Below are positions 23,983-32,303 of a stretch of 64,000 nt of DNA, piece after piece; within the stretch, counting starts at the first letter, position 1; every line of letters begins with the position of its first letter. The position numbers and the translations under genes are program-made. Location of the stretch: positions 1,469,102-1,533,101 of the forward strand of contig NZ_WEGH01000003.1 in NCBI RefSeq assembly GCF_009604375.1, written 5' to 3'. The notes under the pieces are model-generated. The model was not told the origin of the DNA. It saw only the letters and a list, made by a program, of their open reading frames with translations, and did not search any database. The DNA is from Actinomadura macrotermitis. GTDB lineage: Bacteria; Actinomycetota; Actinomycetes; Streptosporangiales; Streptosporangiaceae.

Positions 23983-24699
23983 ATGACGGGTAGCGGGTCG
24001 GCACGGAGAAGGACCGCGATGGCGGTGGCCGCGCTCGGGGTGCTGGCCCCGGTCGCGCTCGGCGGCTGCAACGGCGACAAGAGCGCCTCCCCCTCGGCCG
24101 GCGGCGGGGGCGGCGGTGGCGGTGGCGGTGGTGCGGCGGGGTCCAAGCCGCCCGCGCAGAGCGTCGCCCTCGCCCGCAAGGACCTGTCGGGCCTGCGCGT
24201 CGGCGCCGAGGGGGCCGGCACCGGCTACACCCGCCGCCAGTTCGGCGTCGCCTGGAAGGACACCGACCACAACGGCTGCGGCCAGCGCGACGACGTCCTC
24301 GCCCGCGACCTGAAGGACGTGGAGAAGCGCGGCCGGTGCATCGTCGTCGCGGGCAAGCTGAACGACCCCTACAGCGGCAAGGACATCGCCTTCACCAAGG
24401 CCAAGGCCATGGAGGTGCAGATCGACCACGTCTACCCGCTGGCGCTCGCCTGGCGGATGGGCGCCTCCAAGTGGCCGGCCGACCGGCGCGAGCAGTTCGC
24501 CAACGACCGCGACAACCTGCTGGCGGTCTGGGGCGTGCCGAACCGGCAGAAGAGCGACTCGGGGCCGGGCGAGTGGAAGCCGCAGAAGGCGTTCCAGTGC
24601 GCCTACGGCGTCAAGTACGTCGAGGTCGCCAAGAAGTACGAGCTGCCCGTCACCCGCGCCGACCACGACGCCCTGCAGGACTTCCTCGGCCACTGCTGA
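23983..24699 (+). CDS. Exported HNH endonuclease-family lipoprotein
   Basis: A 238-residue predicted lipoprotein: RRR, a hydrophobic stretch and the lipobox LGGC (Cys29). An 11-residue glycine run follows, probably a flexible tether. The domain from about 60 on matches the GmrSD-type HNH (DUF1524) family: VQIDHVYPLALAW with the DH pair, REQFANDRDNLLAV and NRQKSDSGPGEWKP. Four cysteines in the mature domain may form disulfides. The ATG at 23983 starts just before the signal sequence. It resembles secreted actinobacterial nucleases; a role in extracellular DNA degradation is inferred. A 12-bp hairpin follows. Confidence 0.88.
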   Translation: MTGSGSARRRTAMAVAALGVLAPVALGGCNGDKSASPSAGGGGGGGGGGGAAGSKPPAQSVALARKDLSGLRVGAEGAGTGYTRRQFGVAWKDTDHNGCGQRDDVLARDLKDVEKRGRCIVVAGKLNDPYSGKDIAFTKAKAMEVQIDHVYPLALAWRMGASKWPADRREQFANDRDNLLAVWGVPNRQKSDSGPGEWKPQKAFQCAYGVKYVEVAKKYELPVTRADHDALQDFLGHC

Positions 24700-24703
24700 G
24701 AAC

Positions 24704-24733
24704 GGACGGGCCGCCTGGCCGGGCGGCCCGTCC
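24704..24733. terminator. Bidirectional terminator between the nuclease and glmM
   Basis: GGACGGGCCGCC and GGCGGCCCGTCC pair perfectly over 12 bp around a six-base loop. It is centred between two convergent stop codons (24699 and 24740). Confidence 0.85.
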
Positions 24734-24739
24734 CCGCGC

Positions 24740-26083
24740 TCAGCCCAGGTGGGTGCGCACGGCCTCGGCGAGGCGCTCGGCGAGCTCGCGCGCCCGCTCC
24801 TCGTCGGCGGCCTCCACCATCACCCGCACCATCGGCTCGGTGCCGCTCGGGCGCAGCAGCACCCGGCCGGTCTCGCCGAGCTCGGCCTCGGCCGCGGCGA
24901 CCGCGGCGGCCAGCTCCGGCGAGGTCTTCGCGCGGGACTTGTCCACGCCCTTGACGTTGATCAGCACCTGCGGCAGCCGGGTCATCGCCTTGGCCAGCTC
25001 GTCCAGCGGGCGGCCGCGGCGGGCCATCGCGGCCAGCAGGTGCAGCCCGGTCAGCACGCCGTCGCCGGTGGTGGCGTGGTCCAGCATGATCACGTGGCCG
25101 GACTGCTCGCCGCCGAAGTTGTAGCCGTCGCGCTTCATCGCCTCCAGCACGTACCGGTCGCCGACCGCGGTCTCCAGCACGGTCAGCCCCGCCTCGCGCA
25201 TCGCGATCTTGAAGCCGAGGTTGGACATCACCGTGGCGACCACGGTGTCGCGGGCGAGCCGGCCCGCCTCGCGCAGCTCCAGCGCCAGGATCGCCATGAT
25301 CTGGTCGCCGTCCACCTCCTCGCCGGTCGCGGTGACCGCCAGGCAGCGGTCGGCGTCGCCGTCGTTGGCGATGCCGGCGTCCGCGCCGTGCTCGCGGACG
25401 GCCGCCTTCAGCGCGTCCAGGTGGGTGGAGCCGCAGCCGGCGTTGATGTTCAGCCCGTCCGGCGCCGCGCCGATGGTGATCACCTCGGCGCCGGCCCGGC
25501 GCAGCGCCTCGGGCGCCACGTCGGCGGACGCGCCGTTGGCGCAGTCGACCACGACCTTCAACCCGTCCAGCGACACCGGCACCGACGACAGCAGGTGCGC
25601 CACGTACTGCTCGACCGCGCCGTGCGCGTCGCGGACCCGGCCGACGCCCGCGCCGGTCGGCGGCTCCCAGTCCTGCCCGAGCGCCGCCTCGATCCGGTCC
25701 TCCAGCTCGTCGGGCAGCTTGTGCCCGCTGCGGTCGAAGAACTTGATGCCGTTGTCGGGCGCGGGGTTGTGCGACGCCGACAGCATCACGCCGAGGTCGG
25801 CGTCCAGCGCGTGGGTCAGGTAGGCCACCGCCGGGGTCGGCAGCACGCCGAGCCGCAGCACGTCCACGCCGGCGCTGGCCAGGCCCGCGACCACCGCGGC
25901 CTCCAGGAACTCGCCCGAGGCCCGCGGGTCGCGGCCGACCACCGCGACGGGGCGGTGCCCGGCGAACGCGCCGGTCGAGGCCAGCACCCGGGCGGCGGCG
26001 ACCGACAGGTCCATGGCCAGGGGGGCGGTCAGATCGCGGTTGGCCAGCCCGCGTACGCCATCGGTCCCGAACAGACGACCCAC
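24740..26083 (-). CDS. glmM: Phosphoglucosamine mutase
   Basis: A 447-residue enzyme converting glucosamine-6-phosphate to glucosamine-1-phosphate. The active-site phosphoserine is S104 in MLSASHNPAPDNGIKFF, the metal loop is NDGDADRCLAV, sugar binding is GGEQSGHVIML and phosphate binding is LLRPSGTEPMVRV. The start is GTG at 26083 with GGGAG upstream. The rplM-rpsI-glmM order is conserved in actinobacteria. The 221-bp gap to rpsI contains a terminator, so glmM probably has its own promoter. Confidence 0.97.
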   Translation of the reverse strand: MGRLFGTDGVRGLANRDLTAPLAMDLSVAAARVLASTGAFAGHRPVAVVGRDPRASGEFLEAAVVAGLASAGVDVLRLGVLPTPAVAYLTHALDADLGVMLSASHNPAPDNGIKFFDRSGHKLPDELEDRIEAALGQDWEPPTGAGVGRVRDAHGAVEQYVAHLLSSVPVSLDGLKVVVDCANGASADVAPEALRRAGAEVITIGAAPDGLNINAGCGSTHLDALKAAVREHGADAGIANDGDADRCLAVTATGEEVDGDQIMAILALELREAGRLARDTVVATVMSNLGFKIAMREAGLTVLETAVGDRYVLEAMKRDGYNFGGEQSGHVIMLDHATTGDGVLTGLHLLAAMARRGRPLDELAKAMTRLPQVLINVKGVDKSRAKTSPELAAAVAAAEAELGETGRVLLRPSGTEPMVRVMVEAADEERARELAERLAEAVRTHLG

Positions 26084-26228
26084 AGTTGCTCAACTCCCAG
26101 AGACGAAAAAAGGCCGCGCGGACACTTCGAGAGTCCCCTTACCGCTGGGACGGCCCCCGAACGCTCCGCGCAGCCGAAAACCGCTGCACAAAACCACTGA
26201 CATACCAAAAACGCTGGCAAAAGCGGAC

Positions 26229-26294
26229 GAGCCGCCGCACCCGGGTGCCGCCGACCGGAGGGGTCGGCGGCGCGTGCTTCGGGTGCGGCGGCTC
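26229..26294 (-). terminator. Nested double-stem terminator after rpsI
   Basis: The outer 14-bp stem GAGCCGCCGCACCC / GGGTGCGGCGGCTC (26229-26242, 26281-26294) encloses an inner 10-bp stem GCCGCCGACC / GGTCGGCGGC (26247-26256, 26262-26271). It begins 10 bp after the rpsI stop and separates rpsI from glmM. Confidence 0.85.
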
Positions 26295-26304
26295 GTGCCG
26301 GCGA

Positions 26305-26823
26305 TCAACGCTTGCTGTACTGCGGCGCCTTACGGGCCTTCTTCAGACCGGCCTTCTTGCGCTCGGGCACGCGCGCGTCGCGGGTCAGGAAGCCCGCCTT
26401 CTTCAGCGCGGGGCGGTGCTCGATGTTGGCGAACTGCAGCGCCCGGGAGATGCCGAGGCGCAGCGCGCCGGCCTGGCCGGTGACGCCGCCGCCGCCGACG
26501 CGGACCAGCACGTCGAACTGGTCCTCCAGGCCGAGGAGGACGAACGGCTCGTTCACGATCTGCTGGTGGACCTTGTTCGGGAAGTACTGGTCCAGGGTGC
26601 GGCCGTTGATGGTCCACTTGCCGGTGCCCGGGACGATGCGCACGCGGGCGATGGCCTGCTTGCGGCGGCCGGTGCCGGCGGCGGGGCCGGTCGCGATCGG
26701 CTGGCCGAGGGTGGCCTCGCCGGCGATCTCGGGGGTCTCGGTGGTGTACTCCGAGGGGGCGTCCTCGTACGAGTCGAGCTCGGCGCCCTCGGCGGGCGTC
26801 TCCGTACCGGTGAACTCGGTCAC
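26305..26823 (-). CDS. rpsI: 30S ribosomal protein S9
   Basis: A 172-residue S9. The conserved body starts near residue 47 (GTGRRKQAIARVRIVPGTGK) and ends with the P-site-contacting tail KARKAPQYSKR. The first 45 residues are an acidic, Thr/Glu-rich extension not present in shorter S9 proteins. The start is GTG at 26823 with AAGGAGAA just upstream. It follows rplM by 129 bp. Confidence 0.98.
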   Translation of the reverse strand: MTEFTGTETPAEGAELDSYEDAPSEYTTETPEIAGEATLGQPIATGPAAGTGRRKQAIARVRIVPGTGKWTINGRTLDQYFPNKVHQQIVNEPFVLLGLEDQFDVLVRVGGGGVTGQAGALRLGISRALQFANIEHRPALKKAGFLTRDARVPERKKAGLKKARKAPQYSKR

Positions 26824-26952
26824 GGTTCTCCTTGTTTGGGTCTTCTAGCCAGGGCGGCTGGCCCGCTCGCGCGGGTGCCCCGGCGGCCTCTGTACTGCGC
26901 TGCGTACGGGGTCGTACGGCTTGGGGTGCTGCTGGGTGCTACTCGCCGCCTG

Positions 26953-27396
26953 CTACTGCGCGACCTGGGTGATCTCGAACGGCACCGGCTGCTGGGCCTG
27001 GTGCGGGTGGTTCGGGCCCCGGTAGACCTTCACCTTGCCGAACATCTGGCGGCCGAGGGTGTTCTTGGGCAGCATGCCCTTGATCGCCTTCTCGACGGCG
27101 CGCTCGGGGTTCTTCTCCAGCAGGTCGCCATAGGCGACCGAGCGGAGACCACCCGGGTAGCCCGAGTGCCGGTAGGCGCGCTTCTGCTCGCGCTTGTTAC
27201 CGGACAGGGCGACCTTGTCGGCGTTGATGATGATCACGAAGTCACCGGTGTCCAGGTGCGGCGCGTAGATCGGCTTGTGCTTCCCCCGCAGCAGCTGCGC
27301 GGCCTGGCTGGCGAGCCGGCCCAGCACGACGTCGGTGGCGTCGATGACGTGCCACTGACGCTGGACGTCAGCGGGCTTAGGGGTGTACGTGCGCAC
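26953..27396 (-). CDS. rplM: 50S ribosomal protein L13
   Basis: A 147-residue early-assembly 50S protein. It starts MRTYTPKPADVQRQWHVIDA; LGRLASQAAQLLRGKHKP, HSGYPGGLRS and KGMLPKNTLGRQM are diagnostic. The start is GTG at 27396. It is first in the rplM-rpsI pair; its promoter must lie in the 27397-27895 gap. Confidence 0.98.
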   Translation of the reverse strand: MRTYTPKPADVQRQWHVIDATDVVLGRLASQAAQLLRGKHKPIYAPHLDTGDFVIIINADKVALSGNKREQKRAYRHSGYPGGLRSVAYGDLLEKNPERAVEKAIKGMLPKNTLGRQMFGKVKVYRGPNHPHQAQQPVPFEITQVAQ

Positions 27397-27895
27397 GGTG
27401 GTGGCCTTCGTTTCTTGTCGACTTCTCAGCGGATATCCTGCTCGCGCCGATCAGATCTCGCTCCGAGATGGCGCTCCGGGAGGCCGGGCCCGGCAGATTG
27501 TGCGTCGCGGACGCACGACCGCGCGGGAACCTTGCGTGAGTGCTCACCTGGTTCTCGCGCCGCCCTGGGACCGCTCCGGGCACCGACACTGGTTGCGATC
27601 TTCACCGGCCCCGGAGGGCAGGCGTCGACACATACCACGAACTGGCAGGATACCCAGCCGCGCGGGCATGGGTCAAAGCGGCTCGTTGCGGCAGTCTCCC
27701 GGCCACCGTCCAGTATGCCGCAGCGACCGGGATGCACGGGCAGAGACCGGCCGCCCGGGCGGGACGGCCCGCCTCGCCCCACGCCCCCTGCCCCCCGCCC
27801 GGCGCCGCGGATTTCTGCTGGTCACAGCGGTGCCGTGACCGGTCTCGCTGTCGTTTCCGCCCATGTCACGGCCACCGTTAGGTAAGGTCCAGGTC
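27397..27895. other. 499-bp divergent gap between rplM and the membrane paralogue pair
   Basis: No credible gene was found. Open frames here are short, overlap each other and lack actinobacterial codon bias. The gap must hold the rplM promoter and that of the plus-strand gene at 27896, but I could not assign hexamers with confidence. Confidence 0.55.
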
Positions 27896-29050
27896 ATGGG
27901 TTACCCGGGCGATCAAGGCAAACCTGGCGGCTGGCCATCGGCACAGCAGCCGCCGCAGGAGCCGTACGCACCCGGTGCTGAGTGGCATGACGCCGCCTCG
28001 CACGGCACCGACAAGGAAGAGGCCCCGTTCGCCCCCCGCGGGGAGGCGCCCGGCGGCCCCGGCGGCATGCCCCCCGTCTCCTGGGACGAGGAGGCGGCCG
28101 GACGGACGGCGCCCGCCCCCGGCGGCGGCTTCGGCCCGCCGTCCTTCGGCGCGGCCCCGGCCGGACCGCAGGACGGCGAGGGCGTCCAGGTCGCGGGCAG
28201 CTACGGCCTGCAGAACCAGGACGGCTCCCCCTACAACGCCGGCGGCGGCTTCGGCAACGGCGGATTCGAGGGCGGCGGCTTCGGTGACGGCTCCGGCCCG
28301 ACGCCGCCGCGCCGCAAGCGCAACCTGCCCCTCATCATCGGCGGCTCGCTGGTCGCCGGGGTCGTCCTCATCGGCGGCGGCTTCGGCGCGGCGGCGATGC
28401 TCAAGGACGACCCGAAGCCCAAGGACGGCGCCAAGTCCCCCGTCGCCGCCACCAGCAAGCAGCCGAAGGTCAAGGCGCAGACGTCGGCGCCACCGCTGAA
28501 GGCGGATAAACTCGGCAGTCGCGCCACCGACCCGACACCGCTGTCGCTCAAGGAGGCGTTCGGCAAGTCCGCCTTCAGCGCCGAGGGCAAGAAGTACACC
28601 CGCACCGGCTGGAAGGCCGACCCCTGCACCGGGGCCGTCTCCGGCGCCAAGCTCGTCGCGACCGTCAAGAAGGCGGGCTGCAGCCAGGCGCTGCGCGCCA
28701 CCTACGTGCGCAGCGACGGCAAGCTGCTCGGCACCGTCGGGGTGCTGAACCTCAAGACCGAGAAGGCCGCCAAGGCCGCCGAGAAGGTCGCCCTCGCCAA
28801 GGACGCCTACCTCAAGCCGCTGCCGGGCACCGGCGCGAGCAAGGGCATCGGCAAGGCCGAGGCGGTCGGCACCGCCCAGGCGCGCGGCCACTACCTGGTG
28901 ATGACCTGGGTGGAGCGGCCGGGCGGCAAGAAGATCCCCGACTCCGCCCAGAGCGCGGCGCAGGGGTTCGCCCAGCAGATCATCAAGGGCAGCAACCTGA
29001 CGTTCGCGCTCGCCTACCGGGAAACCGAAGGGAAACCCTTCAAAAACTGA
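27896..29050 (+). CDS. Single-pass membrane protein, paralogue A, unknown function
   Basis: A 384-residue protein. The cytoplasmic tail (1-138) is Gly/Pro-rich and disordered. A PPRRKR flank precedes one membrane helix (about 144-168, LPLIIGGSLVAGVVLIGGGF). The extracytoplasmic domain (about 215-375) begins PTPLSLKEAFGKSAF. It has two Cys (KADPCTGAV, KKAGCSQAL) likely to form a disulfide. The ATG at 27896 follows AGGTAAGG; an in-frame ATG at 27863 is less likely. The domain is clearly homologous to that of the next gene. It resembles no family I can name. Confidence 0.82.
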   Translation: MGYPGDQGKPGGWPSAQQPPQEPYAPGAEWHDAASHGTDKEEAPFAPRGEAPGGPGGMPPVSWDEEAAGRTAPAPGGGFGPPSFGAAPAGPQDGEGVQVAGSYGLQNQDGSPYNAGGGFGNGGFEGGGFGDGSGPTPPRRKRNLPLIIGGSLVAGVVLIGGGFGAAAMLKDDPKPKDGAKSPVAATSKQPKVKAQTSAPPLKADKLGSRATDPTPLSLKEAFGKSAFSAEGKKYTRTGWKADPCTGAVSGAKLVATVKKAGCSQALRATYVRSDGKLLGTVGVLNLKTEKAAKAAEKVALAKDAYLKPLPGTGASKGIGKAEAVGTAQARGHYLVMTWVERPGGKKIPDSAQSAAQGFAQQIIKGSNLTFALAYRETEGKPFKN

Positions 29051-29074
29051 AGGGTATGAATACTCTGACTGCTT

Positions 29075-30637
29075 ATGTCTGGATCTGACGAGGCCCGGGA
29101 GCCCGCGGTGGACGACGCCGCCGCCCCCGGGCCCGCGGCGCCGCCCAGCTTCGGCAAGCCGGCCGCACCCAAGGACGAGCCGGCCCTGAAGCTGCCTCCG
29201 TTCGGCCTGCAGAAGCCCTGGTGGGCCTCCGCGTCCGAGACCGAGGCGGGCGGCGAACCGGAACCAGCCGCCGCTCCCGCTCCGGCCGAGGCCGAGGCCG
29301 AGGCACCCGAACCCGCCGAACCCGCCGCGCCCGCGCCGGCCGCTCAGCGGTCCGCCGGGATCACCGACCGGCTGGTCGCCGGGCCGGGCGTCGGGCACGT
29401 CGACGGCCGCCGCGCCGTGCCTCCCACCGCCGTGCCTCCCACCGGCGAGCCGCCCGCCGCCGCTCCCGGCACGCCGGCCGGGCCCGCCGCCGCGCCGCGC
29501 TCCCCCGCCGACACCGACCCGGACGGCATCCCGGTCGTCACCGCCGCGTCCACCCCCGGGCCGGACGCCACCGCTGCGTCCGCCCCCACCGGGCCGGACG
29601 CCACCCGGCCCCAGCCCGTCCTCCTGCCGGACGCGATCCTGCCCGCGGGCACCACCCCGCCGCCGGCGGGCGCCGTGCCGGCCCCGGCTCCCGAGGAGGA
29701 CCCGGCCGCGCCGGAGCCCGCGTCCACCAAGGACACCGCCCCGATCGTGATCACTCCGCTGTACCACGCGGAGGGCGGCCTGCCGATCGACGCCGAACCG
29801 GCCGCGGCTCCCCCGCCGCAGAGCGGCACGCCGCCCAAGGGCGGCACCCCGCCGCAGGGCACCGGCATCCCCGCGCCATCCTACCGGCCGGCCCAGCCGC
29901 CGCCCTTCGACGACGCCCCCGCCGCGCCCCGGCCGAACGGCGAGCACCGCGGCAACCGCGTCCCGCTGCTCGTCGGCGGCGGCCTGCTGGCCGTCCTGAT
30001 CCTGGCCACCGCCGGGTTCTTCCTGGTCGGCGGCTCCAGCGACAAGCCGGCCGCGGCCAGGCCCGACCCGTCCCCGGCGGCGTCCCAGACCCCGGCCGGG
30101 CCCGCGACCAAGGCGCCCGGGCCCGTCGACATCACCGACGAGAAGTCCGACACCCGCCCGCTCGCCCTCACCGAGGCGTTCCCGTCCTCGACCCTCCAGC
30201 TCGGCGGCCGCACCTACCTGCGCGACCGCTCCTCGGTCAACCACAAGTGCGCGCTCGCCGCGCGCGGCGCGATGGCCAAGGCGCTCACCGAGCAGGGCTG
30301 CCGCAGCATCGTCCGGGTCACCTACATCGACCAGGGCAAGTCGCTGGCCGTCACCACCGGCATCGCGGTGCTGCCGCGCCAGGACGCCGCGCTGAAGGTC
30401 AGCCGCGCCGGCGACCCCAAGCGCTACGAGTGGTTCCGCGGCATGGAGGGCAAGCGTTCCCAGCAGATCGACCAGGCGGGCGGGTACGCCGCCGGGACGG
30501 TCCGCGGCCGCTACGTCATCTACGCCTACGCGCAGTTCGCCGACGGCAAGCCCGGCGGCGAGGCGGCGCTGAAGAACGTCACCCAGCAGTTCCTGGACTA
30601 CGGCATCCGCCCGATCGACGCCCGCGCCCGCGGCTGA
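29075..30637 (+). CDS. Single-pass membrane protein, paralogue B, unknown function
   Basis: A 520-residue protein built like paralogue A. A 290-residue Pro/Ala/Glu-rich cytoplasmic tail precedes one membrane helix (about 296-318, PLLVGGGLLAVLILATAGFF), then a Pro/Ala linker and a C-terminal domain starting TRPLALTEAFPSSTL. The two Cys (NHKCALAAR, TEQGCRSIV) align with those of A, as does the GRYVIYAYAQF strand. The start ATG at 29075 lacks a Shine-Dalgarno site and is 24 bp after the A stop, so coupled translation is plausible. It converges on truA with 13 bp between stops. Confidence 0.82.
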   Translation: MSGSDEAREPAVDDAAAPGPAAPPSFGKPAAPKDEPALKLPPFGLQKPWWASASETEAGGEPEPAAAPAPAEAEAEAPEPAEPAAPAPAAQRSAGITDRLVAGPGVGHVDGRRAVPPTAVPPTGEPPAAAPGTPAGPAAAPRSPADTDPDGIPVVTAASTPGPDATAASAPTGPDATRPQPVLLPDAILPAGTTPPPAGAVPAPAPEEDPAAPEPASTKDTAPIVITPLYHAEGGLPIDAEPAAAPPPQSGTPPKGGTPPQGTGIPAPSYRPAQPPPFDDAPAAPRPNGEHRGNRVPLLVGGGLLAVLILATAGFFLVGGSSDKPAAARPDPSPAASQTPAGPATKAPGPVDITDEKSDTRPLALTEAFPSSTLQLGGRTYLRDRSSVNHKCALAARGAMAKALTEQGCRSIVRVTYIDQGKSLAVTTGIAVLPRQDAALKVSRAGDPKRYEWFRGMEGKRSQQIDQAGGYAAGTVRGRYVIYAYAQFADGKPGGEAALKNVTQQFLDYGIRPIDARARG

Positions 30638-30650
30638 CGCCGCGCCGCGC

Positions 30651-31589
30651 TCAGCGCTCCCCGGCCGCCGCGCCCGCGGCGTCCGGGGCGGCGTCGGCGG
30701 CCGCGCCCAGCGTCCGCACCCGCCGGGTCTGCTGCGCGCGCAGCGCGAGCCCGCCCGCGTCGGGGTAGTAGATCTCCTCCAGCGTCAGGCCGTGCGCCGG
30801 GGCCACGTTCACCGCCGAGTCCCGGGTGCGCGCGGCCAGCACCTGCGCGGGCCAGTCCACGTCGCGCCGCCCGTCGCCGACGACCAGCATCGCGCCGACC
30901 AGCGCCCGCACCATCGAGTGGCAGAACGCGTCGGCCTTGACGGTCGCGATCGCCAGCCGCGGCGACTCGCGCTCCCACCCGAAGCGCTGCAGCTCGCGGA
31001 TCGTGGTGGCGCCCTCGCGCTTGCGGCAGTAGGCGGCGAAGTCGTGCTCGCCGACCAGCAGCGCGGCGGCCTCGTTCATCCGGCCGATGTCCAGCGGCCG
31101 CGGGTGCCACAGCACGTCGTGGCGGCGCAGCGGGTCCACCCCGACCGGGTCGTCGCACACCCGGTAGGCGTAGCGGCGCGCCAGCGCCGAGAAGCGGGCG
31201 TCGAAGCCCTCGGGCGCCACCGACACCCGCCACACCCGCACGTCCGGCGGCAGCAGGCCCGCCAGGCGCCGCGGCATGGTGCCGTTCAGCGCCGAGTAGG
31301 CCGCGACGGGCAGCACCACGTGCGCGACCTGGCCGCGCGCGTGCACACCGGCGTCGGTGCGCCCGGCGACGGTGAGCATCGGGGCCGGGTCCAGCCGCAG
31401 CAGCCGGCCGAGGGCGTCCTCGATGACGCCCTGCACCGTGCGCTGCTTCGGCTGGCGCGCCCAGCCTGCGAAATCCGACCCGTCGTAGCCGATGTCGAGC
31501 CGGAGCCTTACCAAAGCCGTCATGTCAGCGGGGTCGTCCTTGTCCGTTCGCGGTCGGTTCGGTGCTTCCTGTGGTGCCGCCTTGCCCAT
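30651..31589 (-). CDS. truA: tRNA pseudouridine(38-40) synthase
   Basis: A 312-residue enzyme modifying U38-U40 of tRNA anticodon stems. The catalytic Asp is in AGRTDAGVHARGQVAH; the RLDIGYDGSDFAGWARQP start and DAFCHSMVRALVGAML near the C-terminus are diagnostic. I chose ATG 31589 because AGGTGG lies 7 bases upstream. ATG 31523 would remove 22 residues that precede the conserved fold. It follows rplQ, the standard actinobacterial order, but a hairpin stands between them. Confidence 0.95.
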   Translation of the reverse strand: MGKAAPQEAPNRPRTDKDDPADMTALVRLRLDIGYDGSDFAGWARQPKQRTVQGVIEDALGRLLRLDPAPMLTVAGRTDAGVHARGQVAHVVLPVAAYSALNGTMPRRLAGLLPPDVRVWRVSVAPEGFDARFSALARRYAYRVCDDPVGVDPLRRHDVLWHPRPLDIGRMNEAAALLVGEHDFAAYCRKREGATTIRELQRFGWERESPRLAIATVKADAFCHSMVRALVGAMLVVGDGRRDVDWPAQVLAARTRDSAVNVAPAHGLTLEEIYYPDAGGLALRAQQTRRVRTLGAAADAAPDAAGAAAGER

Positions 31590-31666
31590 CCGGACACCAC
31601 CTTGACGCGCTCCCCGGCGGACCGCCGCCCCCCTGACCCGACCATGCCCTAAGTCTGGCAAAGATG

Positions 31667-31698
31667 AGGCCCGCCGTCCCCTGCGGAACGGCGGGCCT
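31667..31698 (-). terminator. Terminator after rplQ
   Basis: AGGCCCGCCGT and ACGGCGGGCCT pair perfectly over 11 bp with a 10-base loop. It lies 28 bp beyond the rplQ stop and ends the alpha operon before truA, unless read through. Confidence 0.75.
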
Positions 31699-31726
31699 GC
31701 ACGCGTGACGCGGCGGAGCGGCCGGA

Positions 31727-32215
31727 TTACTCGGCCTTGGCCTCCGCGGCCTCGCCGGTCTCGGTCTCGGCCGCGGTGTCGTCCGCGGCCTTGTCCTCCG
31801 CCGGGGCCGGCTTCTCGGCCGGCTGCTCGGCCTTGGCCGGGGCGGTGGCCGCGGCCAGCTGCTCCTGCACCAGCTCGATCACGGCCATCGGGGCGTTGTC
31901 GCCCTTGCGCGGCCCGATCTTGGTGATGCGGGTGTAGCCGCCGGGACGGTTCTCAAAGCGCGGCGCGATCTCGGTGAAGAGCTCGTGGATGACGCTCTTG
32001 TCCCGGATCACCTGGGCCACCTGGCGACGGTTGTGCAGGTCGCCCTTCTTGGCCTTGGTGATCAGCTTCTCCGCCAGCGGGCGGACCCGCCGGGCCTTGG
32101 CCTCGGTGGTGGTGATGCGGCCGTGCTCGAACAGCGCCGTGGCCAGGTTGGCCAGGATCAGGCGCTGGTGCGCGGCGCTGCCGCCGAGGCGGGCGCCCTT
32201 GGTGGGCTGAGGCAT
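31727..32215 (-). CDS. rplQ: 50S ribosomal protein L17
   Basis: A 162-residue L17. The conserved body MPQPTKGARLGGSAAHQR through KIGPRKGDNAPMAVIELV (about 1-117) is complete. The last 45 residues form an Ala/Glu-rich acidic extension typical of high-GC actinobacteria. It follows rpoA by 88 bp, with a perfect hairpin in that gap. Confidence 0.98.
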   Translation of the reverse strand: MPQPTKGARLGGSAAHQRLILANLATALFEHGRITTTEAKARRVRPLAEKLITKAKKGDLHNRRQVAQVIRDKSVIHELFTEIAPRFENRPGGYTRITKIGPRKGDNAPMAVIELVQEQLAAATAPAKAEQPAEKPAPAEDKAADDTAAETETGEAAEAKAE

Positions 32216-32264
32216 GGTGCTTCCTTCCTGCGCCGGCCGTGTCAGGTACCGGCGTCAGCCGAAA

Positions 32265-32291
32265 CCCTGGACCGGAAGGCCCGGTCCAGGG
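32265..32291 (-). other. Perfect 11-bp hairpin between rpoA and rplQ
   Basis: CCCTGGACCGG and CCGGTCCAGGG pair perfectly around AAGGC. It lies 12 bp after the rpoA stop. It may be a processing site or partial attenuator, because rplQ is normally co-transcribed with rpoA. Confidence 0.6.
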
Positions 32292-32303
32292 CGGGTACGC
32301 GGA

